In this document: piece by piece, positions 23,134 to 31,359 of the stretch | Layout: each line of letters opens with the position of its first letter | How positions within the stretch are numbered: position 1 is the first letter of the stretch | Assembly: GCF_024807945.1 (NCBI RefSeq) | Contig: NZ_JANUFD010000026.1 | Location: 1-64,000 of the forward strand | DNA from: Pseudomonas sp. JUb42 | GTDB lineage: Bacteria > Pseudomonadota > Gammaproteobacteria > Pseudomonadales > Pseudomonadaceae | Length of the DNA stretch: 64,000 nt | Direction: 5' to 3' | The notes under the pieces: model-generated | Told to the model about the DNA's origin: nothing | What the model saw: the letters and a program-made list of their open reading frames with translations, nothing else | Database searches by the model: none | Position numbers and translations under genes: made by a program

Positions 23134-24168
23134 ATGCCAGTCAGCGATTGCCAACTGACCCAGATGTTCGAGCACGTTTTGACGCTGTCGAAAGTGGATG
23201 CGACCCAAAGCGTCGCGGTTCTGAAAAGCCACTATTCCGATGCCCGCACCGTACGTTCAGCCATGGAGGCGGCGCAGCGCCTGGGCGCCAAGGTCTACGC
23301 GGTGGAACTGCCATCGTTCAACCACCCCAGGGCCATGGGTAACGACATGACCGCCTACTGCGGCGACACCGCCCTGACCGGCAATATCGCTGCGCAACGG
23401 GCCCTGGAGGCGGCGGATCTGGTGATCGACACCATGATGTTGCTGCACTCCCCTGAGCAGGAACAGATCCTCAAGACCGGCACGCGCATCCTCCTGGCCG
23501 TGGAGCCCCCGGAAGTCCTGGCGCGCATGCTGCCGACCCTGGCCGACAAGGAGCGTGTGCTGGCGGCCGAAAAACGCTTGAAGCTGGCGCGCTCGATTCA
23601 GGTGAAATCAAAGGCGGGCAGTGATTTTCGTGCTGCGTTGGGCCAATACCCATCGGTGACTGAATACGGTTTTGCCGACGAGCCGGGGCGTTGGGACCAC
23701 TGGCCCAGCGGCTTTCTGTTCTCCTGGCCGAACGAAGAAACCGCCGAGGGCGTGCTGGTGGTAGACGTCGGCGATATCCTCCTGCCGTTCAAGAACTACT
23801 GCCGGGAAAAGATCACACTGGAGATCGAAAAGGGCTTTATCACTAAGATCCACGGCGGCTTCGAGGCCGAGTACCTGCGCGATTACATGAAGTACTTCAA
23901 CGACCCGGAGGTCTACGGCATTTCTCATATCGGCTGGGGCCTGCAACCCCGTGCGCAATGGACCGCCATGGGCCTGCACGACAAAAACGACGGCATGTGC
24001 ATGGATGCCCGGGCGTTCGAGGGCAACTTCCTGTTCTCTACCGGGCCGAATACCGAGGTCGGAGGCACACGCAAGACGCCATGCCATATGGATATTCCGC
24101 TGCGCCATTGCGATGTTTATCTGGATGACACGGCGGTGGTGTTGGGGGGAGAGGTGGTGGAGGGCTGA
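23134..24168 (+). CDS. nicX: 2,5-dihydroxypyridine 5,6-dioxygenase NicX
   Basis: A 344-residue non-haem iron dioxygenase that opens the pyridine ring to N-formylmaleamate. The three iron ligands reported for KT2440 NicX, His265, His318 and Asp320, fall at the same numbers here (YGISHIGWG and TPCHMDIPL). I choose ATG 23134 (MPVSDCQLTQMF) because it matches the KT2440 N-terminus and GAGGGAG precedes it; the open frame reaches left to 23056. It is followed by nicR after a short REP-like hairpin, forming a probable nicXR unit. Confidence 0.96.
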   Translation: MPVSDCQLTQMFEHVLTLSKVDATQSVAVLKSHYSDARTVRSAMEAAQRLGAKVYAVELPSFNHPRAMGNDMTAYCGDTALTGNIAAQRALEAADLVIDTMMLLHSPEQEQILKTGTRILLAVEPPEVLARMLPTLADKERVLAAEKRLKLARSIQVKSKAGSDFRAALGQYPSVTEYGFADEPGRWDHWPSGFLFSWPNEETAEGVLVVDVGDILLPFKNYCREKITLEIEKGFITKIHGGFEAEYLRDYMKYFNDPEVYGISHIGWGLQPRAQWTAMGLHDKNDGMCMDARAFEGNFLFSTGPNTEVGGTRKTPCHMDIPLRHCDVYLDDTAVVLGGEVVEG

Positions 24169-24185
24169 GGCTGACGCGATCATTT

Positions 24186-24237
24186 GTAGGAGTGGCTTTA
24201 GCCGCGAGGGTGCCCTCCCGGCTAAAGCCGGTCCTAC
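24186..24237. repeat. Short REP-type hairpin, GGCTTTAGCC family
   Basis: GTAGGAGTGGCTTTAGCC pairs with GGCTAAAGCCGGTCCTAC around a GCGAGGGTGCCCTCCC loop. This is a third arm family in the window; a related fragment is at 39370-39398. It lies between nicX and nicR and could reduce read-through into nicR. Confidence 0.8.
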
Positions 24238-24295
24238 GGGCGTCGTGTTCTAGGTTAAGGTATGCACCTTCTTCAATAGGCTGACTGAGCTAATC

Positions 24296-24754
24296 GTGTC
24301 CCCCAATAACAACGACTCCAACGCAGACGCTTACGCTTTTTCCGAACAGGTCGGCCATTTGCTGCGCAAGGTGTATCAGCGGCATATGGCGATCTTCCAG
24401 CAGAATGTCGGCGACTCTCAGTTGACCGCCGTGCAATTCGTCACGCTGTGCGCCGTGCGTGATCGCGGTCCCAGCTCCCTGACCGAACTGGTCAAGGCCA
24501 CGGCCGTGGACCAGGCCACCATTCGCGGTATCGTCGAGCGGCTCAAGGCCCGCGACCTGATCACCCTGGAGCCGGATCCCGAAGACCGACGCAAAGTCAT
24601 CGTCGGCCTCTCCGACAGCGGTCGTCGGCTGGTCGAAGAAACCGTGCCCCACGCTGCCCATATCAGCGAGCTGACCCTGAGCAATCTCAACCCCGGCGAA
24701 CGTGTGGCGTTGCTCTATCTGTTGCGCAAGATGCTCGACGACAAAGACGAGTAA
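24296..24754 (+). CDS. nicR: MarR-family regulator NicR
   Basis: A 152-residue MarR protein with a winged helix (LTELVKATAVDQATIRGIVERL recognition region; wing DPEDRRKVIVGLSD). In P. putida NicR represses nicC and nicX transcription and is released by 6-hydroxynicotinate. The start is GTG at 24296. No strong ribosome site precedes it, so low expression is plausible. Its position between nicX and nicA is the same as in KT2440. Confidence 0.93.
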   Translation: MSPNNNDSNADAYAFSEQVGHLLRKVYQRHMAIFQQNVGDSQLTAVQFVTLCAVRDRGPSSLTELVKATAVDQATIRGIVERLKARDLITLEPDPEDRRKVIVGLSDSGRRLVEETVPHAAHISELTLSNLNPGERVALLYLLRKMLDDKDE

Positions 24755-24830
24755 ACCGCTGCTCACAAGGCGTCTGTTGCCTCTCGATCACGTGCCATTT
24801 TGCAGATGGCACGCTTCCTGCTCCTGTTTC

Positions 24831-24848
24831 ATGAAGTAACTACTACAC
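24831..24848. promoter_or_regulatory. Candidate secondary NicS operator
   Basis: ATGAAGTAACTACTACAC keeps the left half and spacing of the perfect site at 24891 but has a degenerate right half. Its start is exactly 60 bases before that of the perfect site. Confidence 0.45.
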
Positions 24849-24890
24849 AACATAGGCGAATCACGGCGCGGCCCTGATGACGTCTGTTTT

Positions 24891-24908
24891 ATGAAGTGCT
24901 TACTTCAT
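24891..24908. promoter_or_regulatory. Candidate NicS operator at nicAB promoter
   Basis: ATGAAGTGCTTACTTCAT is a perfect inverted repeat (ATGAAGT-N4-ACTTCAT), the shape and size of a TetR-family operator. It lies 51 bases upstream of the nicA start. NicS, encoded at 29099, represses nicAB in KT2440, so it is the likely ligand. Confidence 0.65.
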
Positions 24909-24958
24909 CAAATCATCTGCACCGCCATGGTGCGGGCGGTAACACTGGGGAGTGGGGC

Positions 24959-25465
24959 ATGAGTGAACATCGGCTGGCGCCGGAGAAAACCCTGGCGTTG
25001 CGGGTCAATGGCCAGGTCAGCACGGTGACGGCCATGGCCGATACGCCGCTGTTGTTGGTACTGCGCAATGACTTGCAGCTCAACGGGCCGAAGTACGGCT
25101 GCGGCCTGGGTGAGTGTGGTGCCTGCACGGTGCTGATCGATGGCATCGCCGCAAGGTCTTGCGTATTTCCCTTGAGTGGCGCAGAGGGCCGCGAGATCAC
25201 CACCCTGGAAGGCATCGGCAGTCGTGAGCATCCGCATCCAGTGCAACAGGCTTTTATCGATGAGCAGGCCGCGCAATGCGGCTACTGCATGAACGGCATG
25301 ATCATGACTGCCAAGGCCCTGCTTGATCGCAACCCCCATCCCAGTGAAGCCGAAATCCGCAATGAGCTGTCAGCCAACCTCTGTCGTTGCGGCACCCATA
25401 TCGAAATTCTCCGGGCCGTGCTGCGCGCCGCCCGCCAACCGTCTTGCCCGGATCCACGCCCATGA
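24959..25465 (+). CDS. nicA: Nicotinate dehydrogenase small subunit NicA (2Fe-2S)
   Basis: A 168-residue protein with both 2Fe-2S clusters of the xanthine-dehydrogenase family: plant-ferredoxin-type (CGLGECGACTVLI plus Cys in ARSCVFPL) and the helical type (QCGYCMNGM ... NLCRCGTH). With NicB it hydroxylates nicotinate at C6, passing electrons to the cytochrome domains of NicB. ATG 24959 has GGGGAG upstream; the frame is open to 24896. Its TGA overlaps the nicB start (ATGA). Confidence 0.95.
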   Translation: MSEHRLAPEKTLALRVNGQVSTVTAMADTPLLLVLRNDLQLNGPKYGCGLGECGACTVLIDGIAARSCVFPLSGAEGREITTLEGIGSREHPHPVQQAFIDEQAAQCGYCMNGMIMTAKALLDRNPHPSEAEIRNELSANLCRCGTHIEILRAVLRAARQPSCPDPRP

Positions 25466-28400
25466 CTGAAGCGATGCCTACCCGTGATCAACTGCTGGCG
25501 CGCGACGGCGTGCTGCTGATTGTCGATCAGATCCAGCCGCCGTCCGGCCCGGTAGCCAAAGGTGCGACCGCCCAGCTCAAACCCAGGGAGCTGGGGTTGT
25601 TCATTGCCGTCTGTGACGACGGCCGGGTCTATGGTTTCAATGGCCATGTCGACTTGGGTACGGGGATTCGTACGTCGCTTGGGCAAATTGTTGCCGAGGA
25701 ACTGGATCTGCGCATGGATCAGTTGACCATGGTTCTGGGCGATACCGGCAGCGTGCCCAACCAGGGTGCAACCATTGCCAGTGCCACCCTGCAAATCTCC
25801 GCGATCCCGCTGCGCAATGCTGCCGCCGAAGCCCGGCGCTACCTGTTGCAACAGGCGGCAGAGCGTCTGGCGGTGGATATTGCCCAACTGCGCATCGACG
25901 CCGGCATCGTCCATTGCGCAGACGGTCGGCAACTGAGTTTTGCCGAGCTGGTGGCGGGGCAGCATGTCGAACTGACGATTTCCACGACTGCGCCACTCAA
26001 GGCCCTGGAAGATTACCGCCTGGTCGGCAAGGGCGCGGCGCGGGTGGATATTCCCGGCAAGGCCACCGGCGAGCTGACCTACGTTCACGATATGCGCCTG
26101 CCGGACATGCTCCACGGCCGGGTGGTGCGCCCGCCTTATGCCGGGCTTGATAGCGGCGAGTTCGTCGGCACCAGTCTGCTGGCGGTGGATGAGTCGTCCA
26201 TCAGCCATATTCCCGGCATCGTCCGGGTCGTGGTAATCGGCGACTTTATCGGTATCGTCGCCCTGCGCGAAGAGCAGGCTGCCAAGGCGGCCCAAGCTCT
26301 GCAGGTCAGCTGGAAGGACTGGAACCACAAGCTCCCGGACATGAGCGACGTGGCCCAGGCGATTCGCGATAATCCGAGAGTCGAGCGGGTGGTGCTGGAC
26401 AAGGGCGATATCGGTACGGCCCTGGAAAACGCCAGTGAACGCATGACCCGCAGCTATCTATGGCCTTATCAGATCCACGGCTCCATCGGCCCGTCCTGCG
26501 CCCTGGCCGACTATCACGAGGATGGCATTCGCGTGTGGTCCGGCTCGCAGAACCCGCACTTGCTGCGCGCTGACCTGGCCTGGCTGCTGGAGTGCCCGGA
26601 AGAACGCATCGAGATCATCCGCATGGAGGCGGCGGGTTGCTACGGGCGCAACTGCGCCGACGATGTCTGCGCCGACGCGGTGCTGCTGTCGCGCGCGGTA
26701 GGTTTGCCGGTGCGGGTGCAACTGACCCGGGAACAGGAGCACCTGTGGGAGCCCAAGGGCACGGCACAACTGATGGAAGTCGATGGCGGCATCAACGCTG
26801 ATGGCGGCGTGGCCGGTTATGACTTCCAGACCAGCTACCCGTCCAACGGCGCGCCGACCCTAGCGCTGCTGCTGACCGGGCGGGTCGATCCGGTAGCGAC
26901 AATGTTCGAGATGGGCGATCGCACGTCGATCCCGCCTTATGACTTCGAGCATATGCGCGTCACCATCAACGATATGTCGCCCATCGTCCGCGCCTCTTGG
27001 ATGCGTGGCGTTTCAGCGCTGCCCAATACCTTTGCCCATGAGTCCTATATCGACGAACTGGCCTTCGCCGCCGGGGTCGATCCCATCGAGTACCGCCTGC
27101 GCTACCTGAACGACGAGCGTGCGGCCGAACTGGTCCGCTCCACGGCGGCCCGTGCCGACTGGTCGCCGCGCACTGCGCCGATGCAGACTCCGGCCGAGGA
27201 CAATATCCTGCGCGGTCGCGGCTTTGCCTACGCACGTTATATCCACAGCAAGTTTCCCGGTTTCGGCGCGGCCTGGGCGGCATGGGTCGCCGACGTCGCG
27301 GTGGACAAGACCAGCGGCGAGGTCTCGGTGACGCGGGTGGTGATCGGCCATGATGCCGGCATGATGGTCAACCCGGACGGCGTACGCCATCAGATCCATG
27401 GCAACGTCATTCAGTCCACCAGCCGGGTGCTCAAGGAGCGGGTGACCTTCGAGGAATCCACCGTGGCGAGCAAGGAGTGGGGCGGCTACCCGATCCTGAC
27501 CTTCCCTCAGGTGCCGCAGATCGACGTCATGATGATGCCGCGCCAGAGCGAACCGCCCCTTGGGGCGGGTGAATCGGCGGCGGTGCCCAGTGCAGCGGCG
27601 ATTGCCAACGCCATCTATGACGCTACCGGGATTCGTTTTCGCGAGTTGCCGATCACCGCCGAGCGGGTGTTGGCGGCTTTGAAAGGCTCGGCGGATATGG
27701 CTAATAGCAGTGCGCCCCAATCCGCCAAGAGCAAGCGCTCGAAATGGTTGTTCGGCTCCCTGTTCGCCGCCTTTGGCGCGATCCTCGGCATGGCGGCAAC
27801 CGCCTTGCCCTGGCGTGCCGAAATCGCCCCGATCAGCCGCCCGGCCAGCGATACCTGGTCGACGGCGACCCTGGAGCGGGGGCGACTGCTGGCCGCCGTG
27901 GGGGATTGCGCGGTGTGCCATACCGCACCGGACGGCGCGGTGAACGCCGGTGGCCTGGCGATGGAAACGCCCTTTGGCACCCTCTATAGCAGCAATATCA
28001 CCCCTGACGAAAAGACCGGCATTGGCAACTGGTCCTATCCTGCTTTCGAACGGGCGATGCGTGACGGTATTGGTCGCGATGGCCGACATCTGTATCCGGC
28101 GTTTCCCTATACGGCGTTTCGCAATATCAACGACGGCGATATGCAGGCGCTGTATGCCTACCTGATGACCCAAGAGCCAGTGAGTCAACCGGCCAAGGCC
28201 AACGACATGCGCTTCCCGTTCAATTACCGGCCATTGATGGCGGGATGGAATGCGCTGTTTTTGCGTCAGGGCGAGATTGAGGTGCAACCCGAGCGCAGCG
28301 CGCAATGGAATCGCGGCGCCTACCTGGTCAATGGCCTGGGCCATTGCGCGGCCTGTCATTCGCCGCGCAACCTGCTGGGGGCGCAGAAGGGCGGCGCGGC

Positions 28401-29019
28401 GTTTCTTGCCGGCGGCATGGTCGATGGTTGGGAAGCCCCGGCCCTCAACGGTTTGTCAAAGGCGCCGACACCCTGGACCGAAGATCAGTTGTTCAATTAC
28501 CTGAGCAGCGGTTATTCCGCCGAGCATGGTGTTGCCGCAGGGCCCATGGGGCCGGTGGTCAGTGAGCTGGCGAAACTGCCCAAGACGGATGTACGGGCCA
28601 TGGCGGTGTACCTGGCATCCCTCAATGACTCGGCCCAGGCGCAACCGCTTGCCGAAGTTGCACCTCAGGTGCAGCCGGTATCCCTGGAGAACGGCCGCCG
28701 GGTGTTCGAAGGTTCCTGTCAGGGCTGTCATGCCGATGGCATGGGGCCAACGCTGTTTGGCGTCAGCCCGTCCCTGGGTAGCAACAGCAATGTGCACAGT
28801 GCGCTGCCGGACAACCTGATCAAGGTCATCCTGCAAGGCATAAGCACCCCGGCGACCCCCGACCTGGGCTATATGCCGGGGTTCAAGGACAGCCTGTCCG
28901 ACACCCAGATTGCCGAGTTGACGGCCTATCTGCGCAGCCGCTTCGCCCCGGCGCAACCGGCGTGGGAAGGCTTGCAAGGCAAGGTTGCCCATCTGCGGGC
29001 GAATCCGGGGACGCATTGA
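25462..29019 (+). CDS. nicB: Nicotinate dehydrogenase large subunit NicB (molybdopterin + three cytochrome c domains)
   Basis: An 1185-residue fusion typical of NicB (about 1187 aa in KT2440). Residues ~1-740 form the molybdenum-cofactor aldehyde-oxidase/IorB-type domain (GFNGHVDLGTGIRTSLGQ; GAGESAAVPSAAAIANAIYD). A membrane segment lies at ~762-785 (SLFAAFGAILGMAATALPW). Three CxxCH haem sites follow: CAVCHT (~815), CAACHS (~963) and CQGCHA (~1086). Electrons should pass from the molybdenum centre through NicA and the haems to a terminal oxidase. There is no twin-arginine or Sec leader at the N-terminus; the single membrane segment implies a cytoplasmic catalytic domain and periplasmic haems. 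Confidence 0.95.
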   Translation: MTEAMPTRDQLLARDGVLLIVDQIQPPSGPVAKGATAQLKPRELGLFIAVCDDGRVYGFNGHVDLGTGIRTSLGQIVAEELDLRMDQLTMVLGDTGSVPNQGATIASATLQISAIPLRNAAAEARRYLLQQAAERLAVDIAQLRIDAGIVHCADGRQLSFAELVAGQHVELTISTTAPLKALEDYRLVGKGAARVDIPGKATGELTYVHDMRLPDMLHGRVVRPPYAGLDSGEFVGTSLLAVDESSISHIPGIVRVVVIGDFIGIVALREEQAAKAAQALQVSWKDWNHKLPDMSDVAQAIRDNPRVERVVLDKGDIGTALENASERMTRSYLWPYQIHGSIGPSCALADYHEDGIRVWSGSQNPHLLRADLAWLLECPEERIEIIRMEAAGCYGRNCADDVCADAVLLSRAVGLPVRVQLTREQEHLWEPKGTAQLMEVDGGINADGGVAGYDFQTSYPSNGAPTLALLLTGRVDPVATMFEMGDRTSIPPYDFEHMRVTINDMSPIVRASWMRGVSALPNTFAHESYIDELAFAAGVDPIEYRLRYLNDERAAELVRSTAARADWSPRTAPMQTPAEDNILRGRGFAYARYIHSKFPGFGAAWAAWVADVAVDKTSGEVSVTRVVIGHDAGMMVNPDGVRHQIHGNVIQSTSRVLKERVTFEESTVASKEWGGYPILTFPQVPQIDVMMMPRQSEPPLGAGESAAVPSAAAIANAIYDATGIRFRELPITAERVLAALKGSADMANSSAPQSAKSKRSKWLFGSLFAAFGAILGMAATALPWRAEIAPISRPASDTWSTATLERGRLLAAVGDCAVCHTAPDGAVNAGGLAMETPFGTLYSSNITPDEKTGIGNWSYPAFERAMRDGIGRDGRHLYPAFPYTAFRNINDGDMQALYAYLMTQEPVSQPAKANDMRFPFNYRPLMAGWNALFLRQGEIEVQPERSAQWNRGAYLVNGLGHCAACHSPRNLLGAQKGGAAFLAGGMVDGWEAPALNGLSKAPTPWTEDQLFNYLSSGYSAEHGVAAGPMGPVVSELAKLPKTDVRAMAVYLASLNDSAQAQPLAEVAPQVQPVSLENGRRVFEGSCQGCHADGMGPTLFGVSPSLGSNSNVHSALPDNLIKVILQGISTPATPDLGYMPGFKDSLSDTQIAELTAYLRSRFAPAQPAWEGLQGKVAHLRANPGTH

Positions 29020-29051
29020 TAGTGCGGTCGTACGGCAAACACAGATCTAAT

Positions 29052-29078
29052 GTGGGAGCGAGGCTTGCCCGCTCCCAC
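29052..29078. repeat. Collapsed REP hairpin
   Basis: GTGGGAGCGAGGCTTGCCC is followed at once by GCTCCCAC, so the two outer arms meet with no spacer. It looks like a REPIN that has lost its middle. It lies between the convergent nicB and nicS genes and may help end transcription. Confidence 0.75.
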
Positions 29079-29098
29079 AGGGAGGGTGATTTGTTCTT

Positions 29099-29740
29099 TC
29101 AGCCGATCTTCATCACCCCACGCACCACCAGGTCGCTGATAAACGTCAGCCAGTCCTGTTGCGGTTCGTGGGCGTTGAGTTTTTCGTCGAGAAACGAGCT
29201 GAGGGTATGGACGTTGGAGTTATAGAAGTAGCAGAGCGAGGCAATCATCAGATAGACGTGCTTGAGGTCGATATCCTCGCGAAACAGCCCCTGGGCCTGG
29301 CCCGCCTCGATGATCGGCCGCAGCACGCCTACGGCTTCCCCGGACAGCCGTCGCAGCTCGCCGGACTGGCGCGCGTGCTTGCCCTTGTGCAGGTTCTCAA
29401 TGCTGAGGATGGCGACGAATTCCGGGTGCTCGACGTAGTAACGCCAGATGAAGGCCACCAGGGTTTGCAGTGCCTGCACCGGTGCCGAAAGGTCCAGGCG
29501 CAGTTGGCTTTCGGCCTTGTTGAATTCTTCGTAGGTGTGTTCCAGCACCTTGATGAACAGCTTCTCTTTACTGGCGAAGTAGTAATAGATCATCCGGTCG
29601 TTGGACTGGGCTTCGCTGGAAATCTGCTCGATACGCCCCCCCGAGTAGCCATCGCGGGTAAATACCTTGATGGCTGCCTTGAGGATGCGGGCGCGGGTTT
29701 CTTGCGCCTGTTGTGCGCGGATGCCGGTTTTTTTGGCCAC
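29099..29740 (-). CDS. nicS: TetR-family repressor NicS
   Basis: A 213-residue TetR regulator (ILKAAIKVFTRDGYSGGRIEQ ... MIYYYFASKEKLF; here the recognition helix reads SNDRMIYYYF). Its position just past nicB matches KT2440, where NicS represses nicAB and responds to nicotinate and 6-hydroxynicotinate. The start is GTG at 29740, overlapping the pssA stop (TAGTG), so its translation appears coupled to pssA. No separate ribosome site is obvious. A TetR-type palindrome upstream of nicA (24891) is its likely target. Confidence 0.88.
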   Translation of the reverse strand: MAKKTGIRAQQAQETRARILKAAIKVFTRDGYSGGRIEQISSEAQSNDRMIYYYFASKEKLFIKVLEHTYEEFNKAESQLRLDLSAPVQALQTLVAFIWRYYVEHPEFVAILSIENLHKGKHARQSGELRRLSGEAVGVLRPIIEAGQAQGLFREDIDLKHVYLMIASLCYFYNSNVHTLSSFLDEKLNAHEPQQDWLTFISDLVVRGVMKIG

Positions 29741-31083
29741 TACAGAATCCGGTAGAGCAGGCGTTCGATACGTACGCGGCTGACCCGGCGCAGGAAGGTA
29801 CTGACCGCCGTCGGGTATTCCTTGAGGGTATCCAGTTCGTCGTACTTTTCGACGCGCCGGGTGTTGTGCATCAGACGCTCCAGCTCTGCCGCGCGAGGTT
29901 CAGCCCATTGCGCCTTGGGGTCGTCGATCAACAGGGCGTTTTCCAGATCCAGGTTGAAGGCTCGCGGGTTGAGGTTATTGCCGGTCAGCAGGGTATAGCG
30001 CTGGTCGCACCACATGCCCTTGAGGTGGAAGGTGTTGTCGCCGTCCTTCCAGAGGTGCAGGTTGAGCTGGTTGCGCTTGATCGCCTTCTGATGCTTCTGG
30101 GCGAAATGGCGCAGGCTGATTTCGTACAGGTAGGGCAGGGCCGAGATTACCTTGAACGGTTGGTCCGGCGGAATGAAGAAGTCGTTGGCGGTCTTGTCGC
30201 CAATGATGATGTCGACCTTGACCCCACGCTTGAGCGCCCGGTTGATCTCGCGCTTCACCGCCAGGGGCATGTTGAAGTAGGGGGTGCAGATGGTCAGTTG
30301 CGTCTCGCTGGCCGCGATCAGGTCGCAGATGGCCCGGTTCAGCGGGTTGCGCGGGCCGACGCCGAGCAGCGGGATCACGCGCATTTCGCCGTTTTCCAGC
30401 TCGCCGTGGCGGGTGTCGTAGCTGCTGCGCTTGAGGTGGCCGCGAAAGATCTTGATCTCGCCACGCAGGCTGCGTGAGGTCGGTGGCGACGGCAGGTCCA
30501 GGCGGTGTACGGCTCGGGACGGCAGGATATCGCGCTGCACCATCTGCTCGAAGGCATCGGCCAGGGCCGGGCTTTGTAGCAGCTGGTAGCGATCCAGACG
30601 GTATTTGTCGAGTTTATGCAGATAGACGTTGTTGATGCTGGCGCCGGTGTAGATCACGCAGTCATCGATCACGCTGCCCTTGAGGTGCAGGACGCCGAAC
30701 AGCTCACGGGTCTGCACCGGCACGCCATAGACCGGTACTTCCTGGTCGTATTCCAGGTTCTGTGCTTGATACCAGGTCGAGTTGCCCGGCTGGCGACCGG
30801 CGCCGATCAGGCCGCGCTGGGCGCGAAACCAGTCGACCAGCACCACCACGTCAAGCTCCGGTTTCGCGGTCTTGGCGGCATACAGGGCATCGAGGATTTC
30901 CTGGCCGGCTTCGTCCTGTTGCAGGTACAGGGCGATGATATAGATGCGCCGGGTAGCGCTGGCGATCTTCTCCAGCAGGCAGCGGCGGTAGTCGGCTGCG
31001 GTAGGCAGGATCGAGATTGCATCGTGGCTCAGGGCGAAGCCGCGCAGCGCTGCAAGGGTAGAGCGTCGGAAGTTGGACCGCAT
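29740..31083 (-). CDS. pssA: CDP-diacylglycerol--serine O-phosphatidyltransferase (PssA, PLD type)
   Basis: A 447-residue phosphatidylserine synthase of the E. coli PssA type (451 aa), a phospholipase-D superfamily member with two HKD motifs: HLKGSVIDDCVIYTGASINN and HLKGMWCDQRYTLLTGNN. It makes phosphatidylserine, the precursor of phosphatidylethanolamine, at the membrane surface from the cytosol. The ORF starts at ATG 31083. It shares a one-base overlap with nicS, which is unexpected for a housekeeping lipid gene. Many Pseudomonas carry a second, integral-membrane-type pssA elsewhere, so this copy may be accessory. Confidence 0.92.
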   Translation of the reverse strand: MRSNFRRSTLAALRGFALSHDAISILPTAADYRRCLLEKIASATRRIYIIALYLQQDEAGQEILDALYAAKTAKPELDVVVLVDWFRAQRGLIGAGRQPGNSTWYQAQNLEYDQEVPVYGVPVQTRELFGVLHLKGSVIDDCVIYTGASINNVYLHKLDKYRLDRYQLLQSPALADAFEQMVQRDILPSRAVHRLDLPSPPTSRSLRGEIKIFRGHLKRSSYDTRHGELENGEMRVIPLLGVGPRNPLNRAICDLIAASETQLTICTPYFNMPLAVKREINRALKRGVKVDIIIGDKTANDFFIPPDQPFKVISALPYLYEISLRHFAQKHQKAIKRNQLNLHLWKDGDNTFHLKGMWCDQRYTLLTGNNLNPRAFNLDLENALLIDDPKAQWAEPRAAELERLMHNTRRVEKYDELDTLKEYPTAVSTFLRRVSRVRIERLLYRIL

Positions 31084-31215
31084 AAGCCTCTCGAAGGGGT
31101 CAATCAGCAGCGCACGAGCTTACACCAGAGTCTGACACTGTAGGAGCGAACTTATTCGCGAGGCGGCGTTTCCTGGCTGGCGAGTGCAGCAAGGCCCTGT
31201 GGGATATTTGAATAT

Positions 31216-31336
31216 GTGGGAGCGAACTCGGTGGGGGCGAATTCAGTAGGAGCGAATTCATTCGCGAAGACGGCATTGAAAGCGCCGAAAATCCATCGCC
31301 TGTCCCGGCCCCTTCGCGGATGAATCCGCTCCCACA
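31216..31336. repeat. REPIN with triplicated left arm start
   Basis: A REPIN (arms from 31246 to 31336) is preceded by two extra 15-base copies of its left end: GTGGGAGCGAACTCG, GTGGGGGCGAATTCA, GTAGGAGCGAATTCA at 31216, 31231 and 31246. A further isolated half (TAGGAGCGAACTTATTCGC) starts at 31141. The region fills the gap between glpQ and pssA. Confidence 0.85.
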
Positions 31337-31359
31337 TTTCCCTCAGCTCTTGCTCAGAT

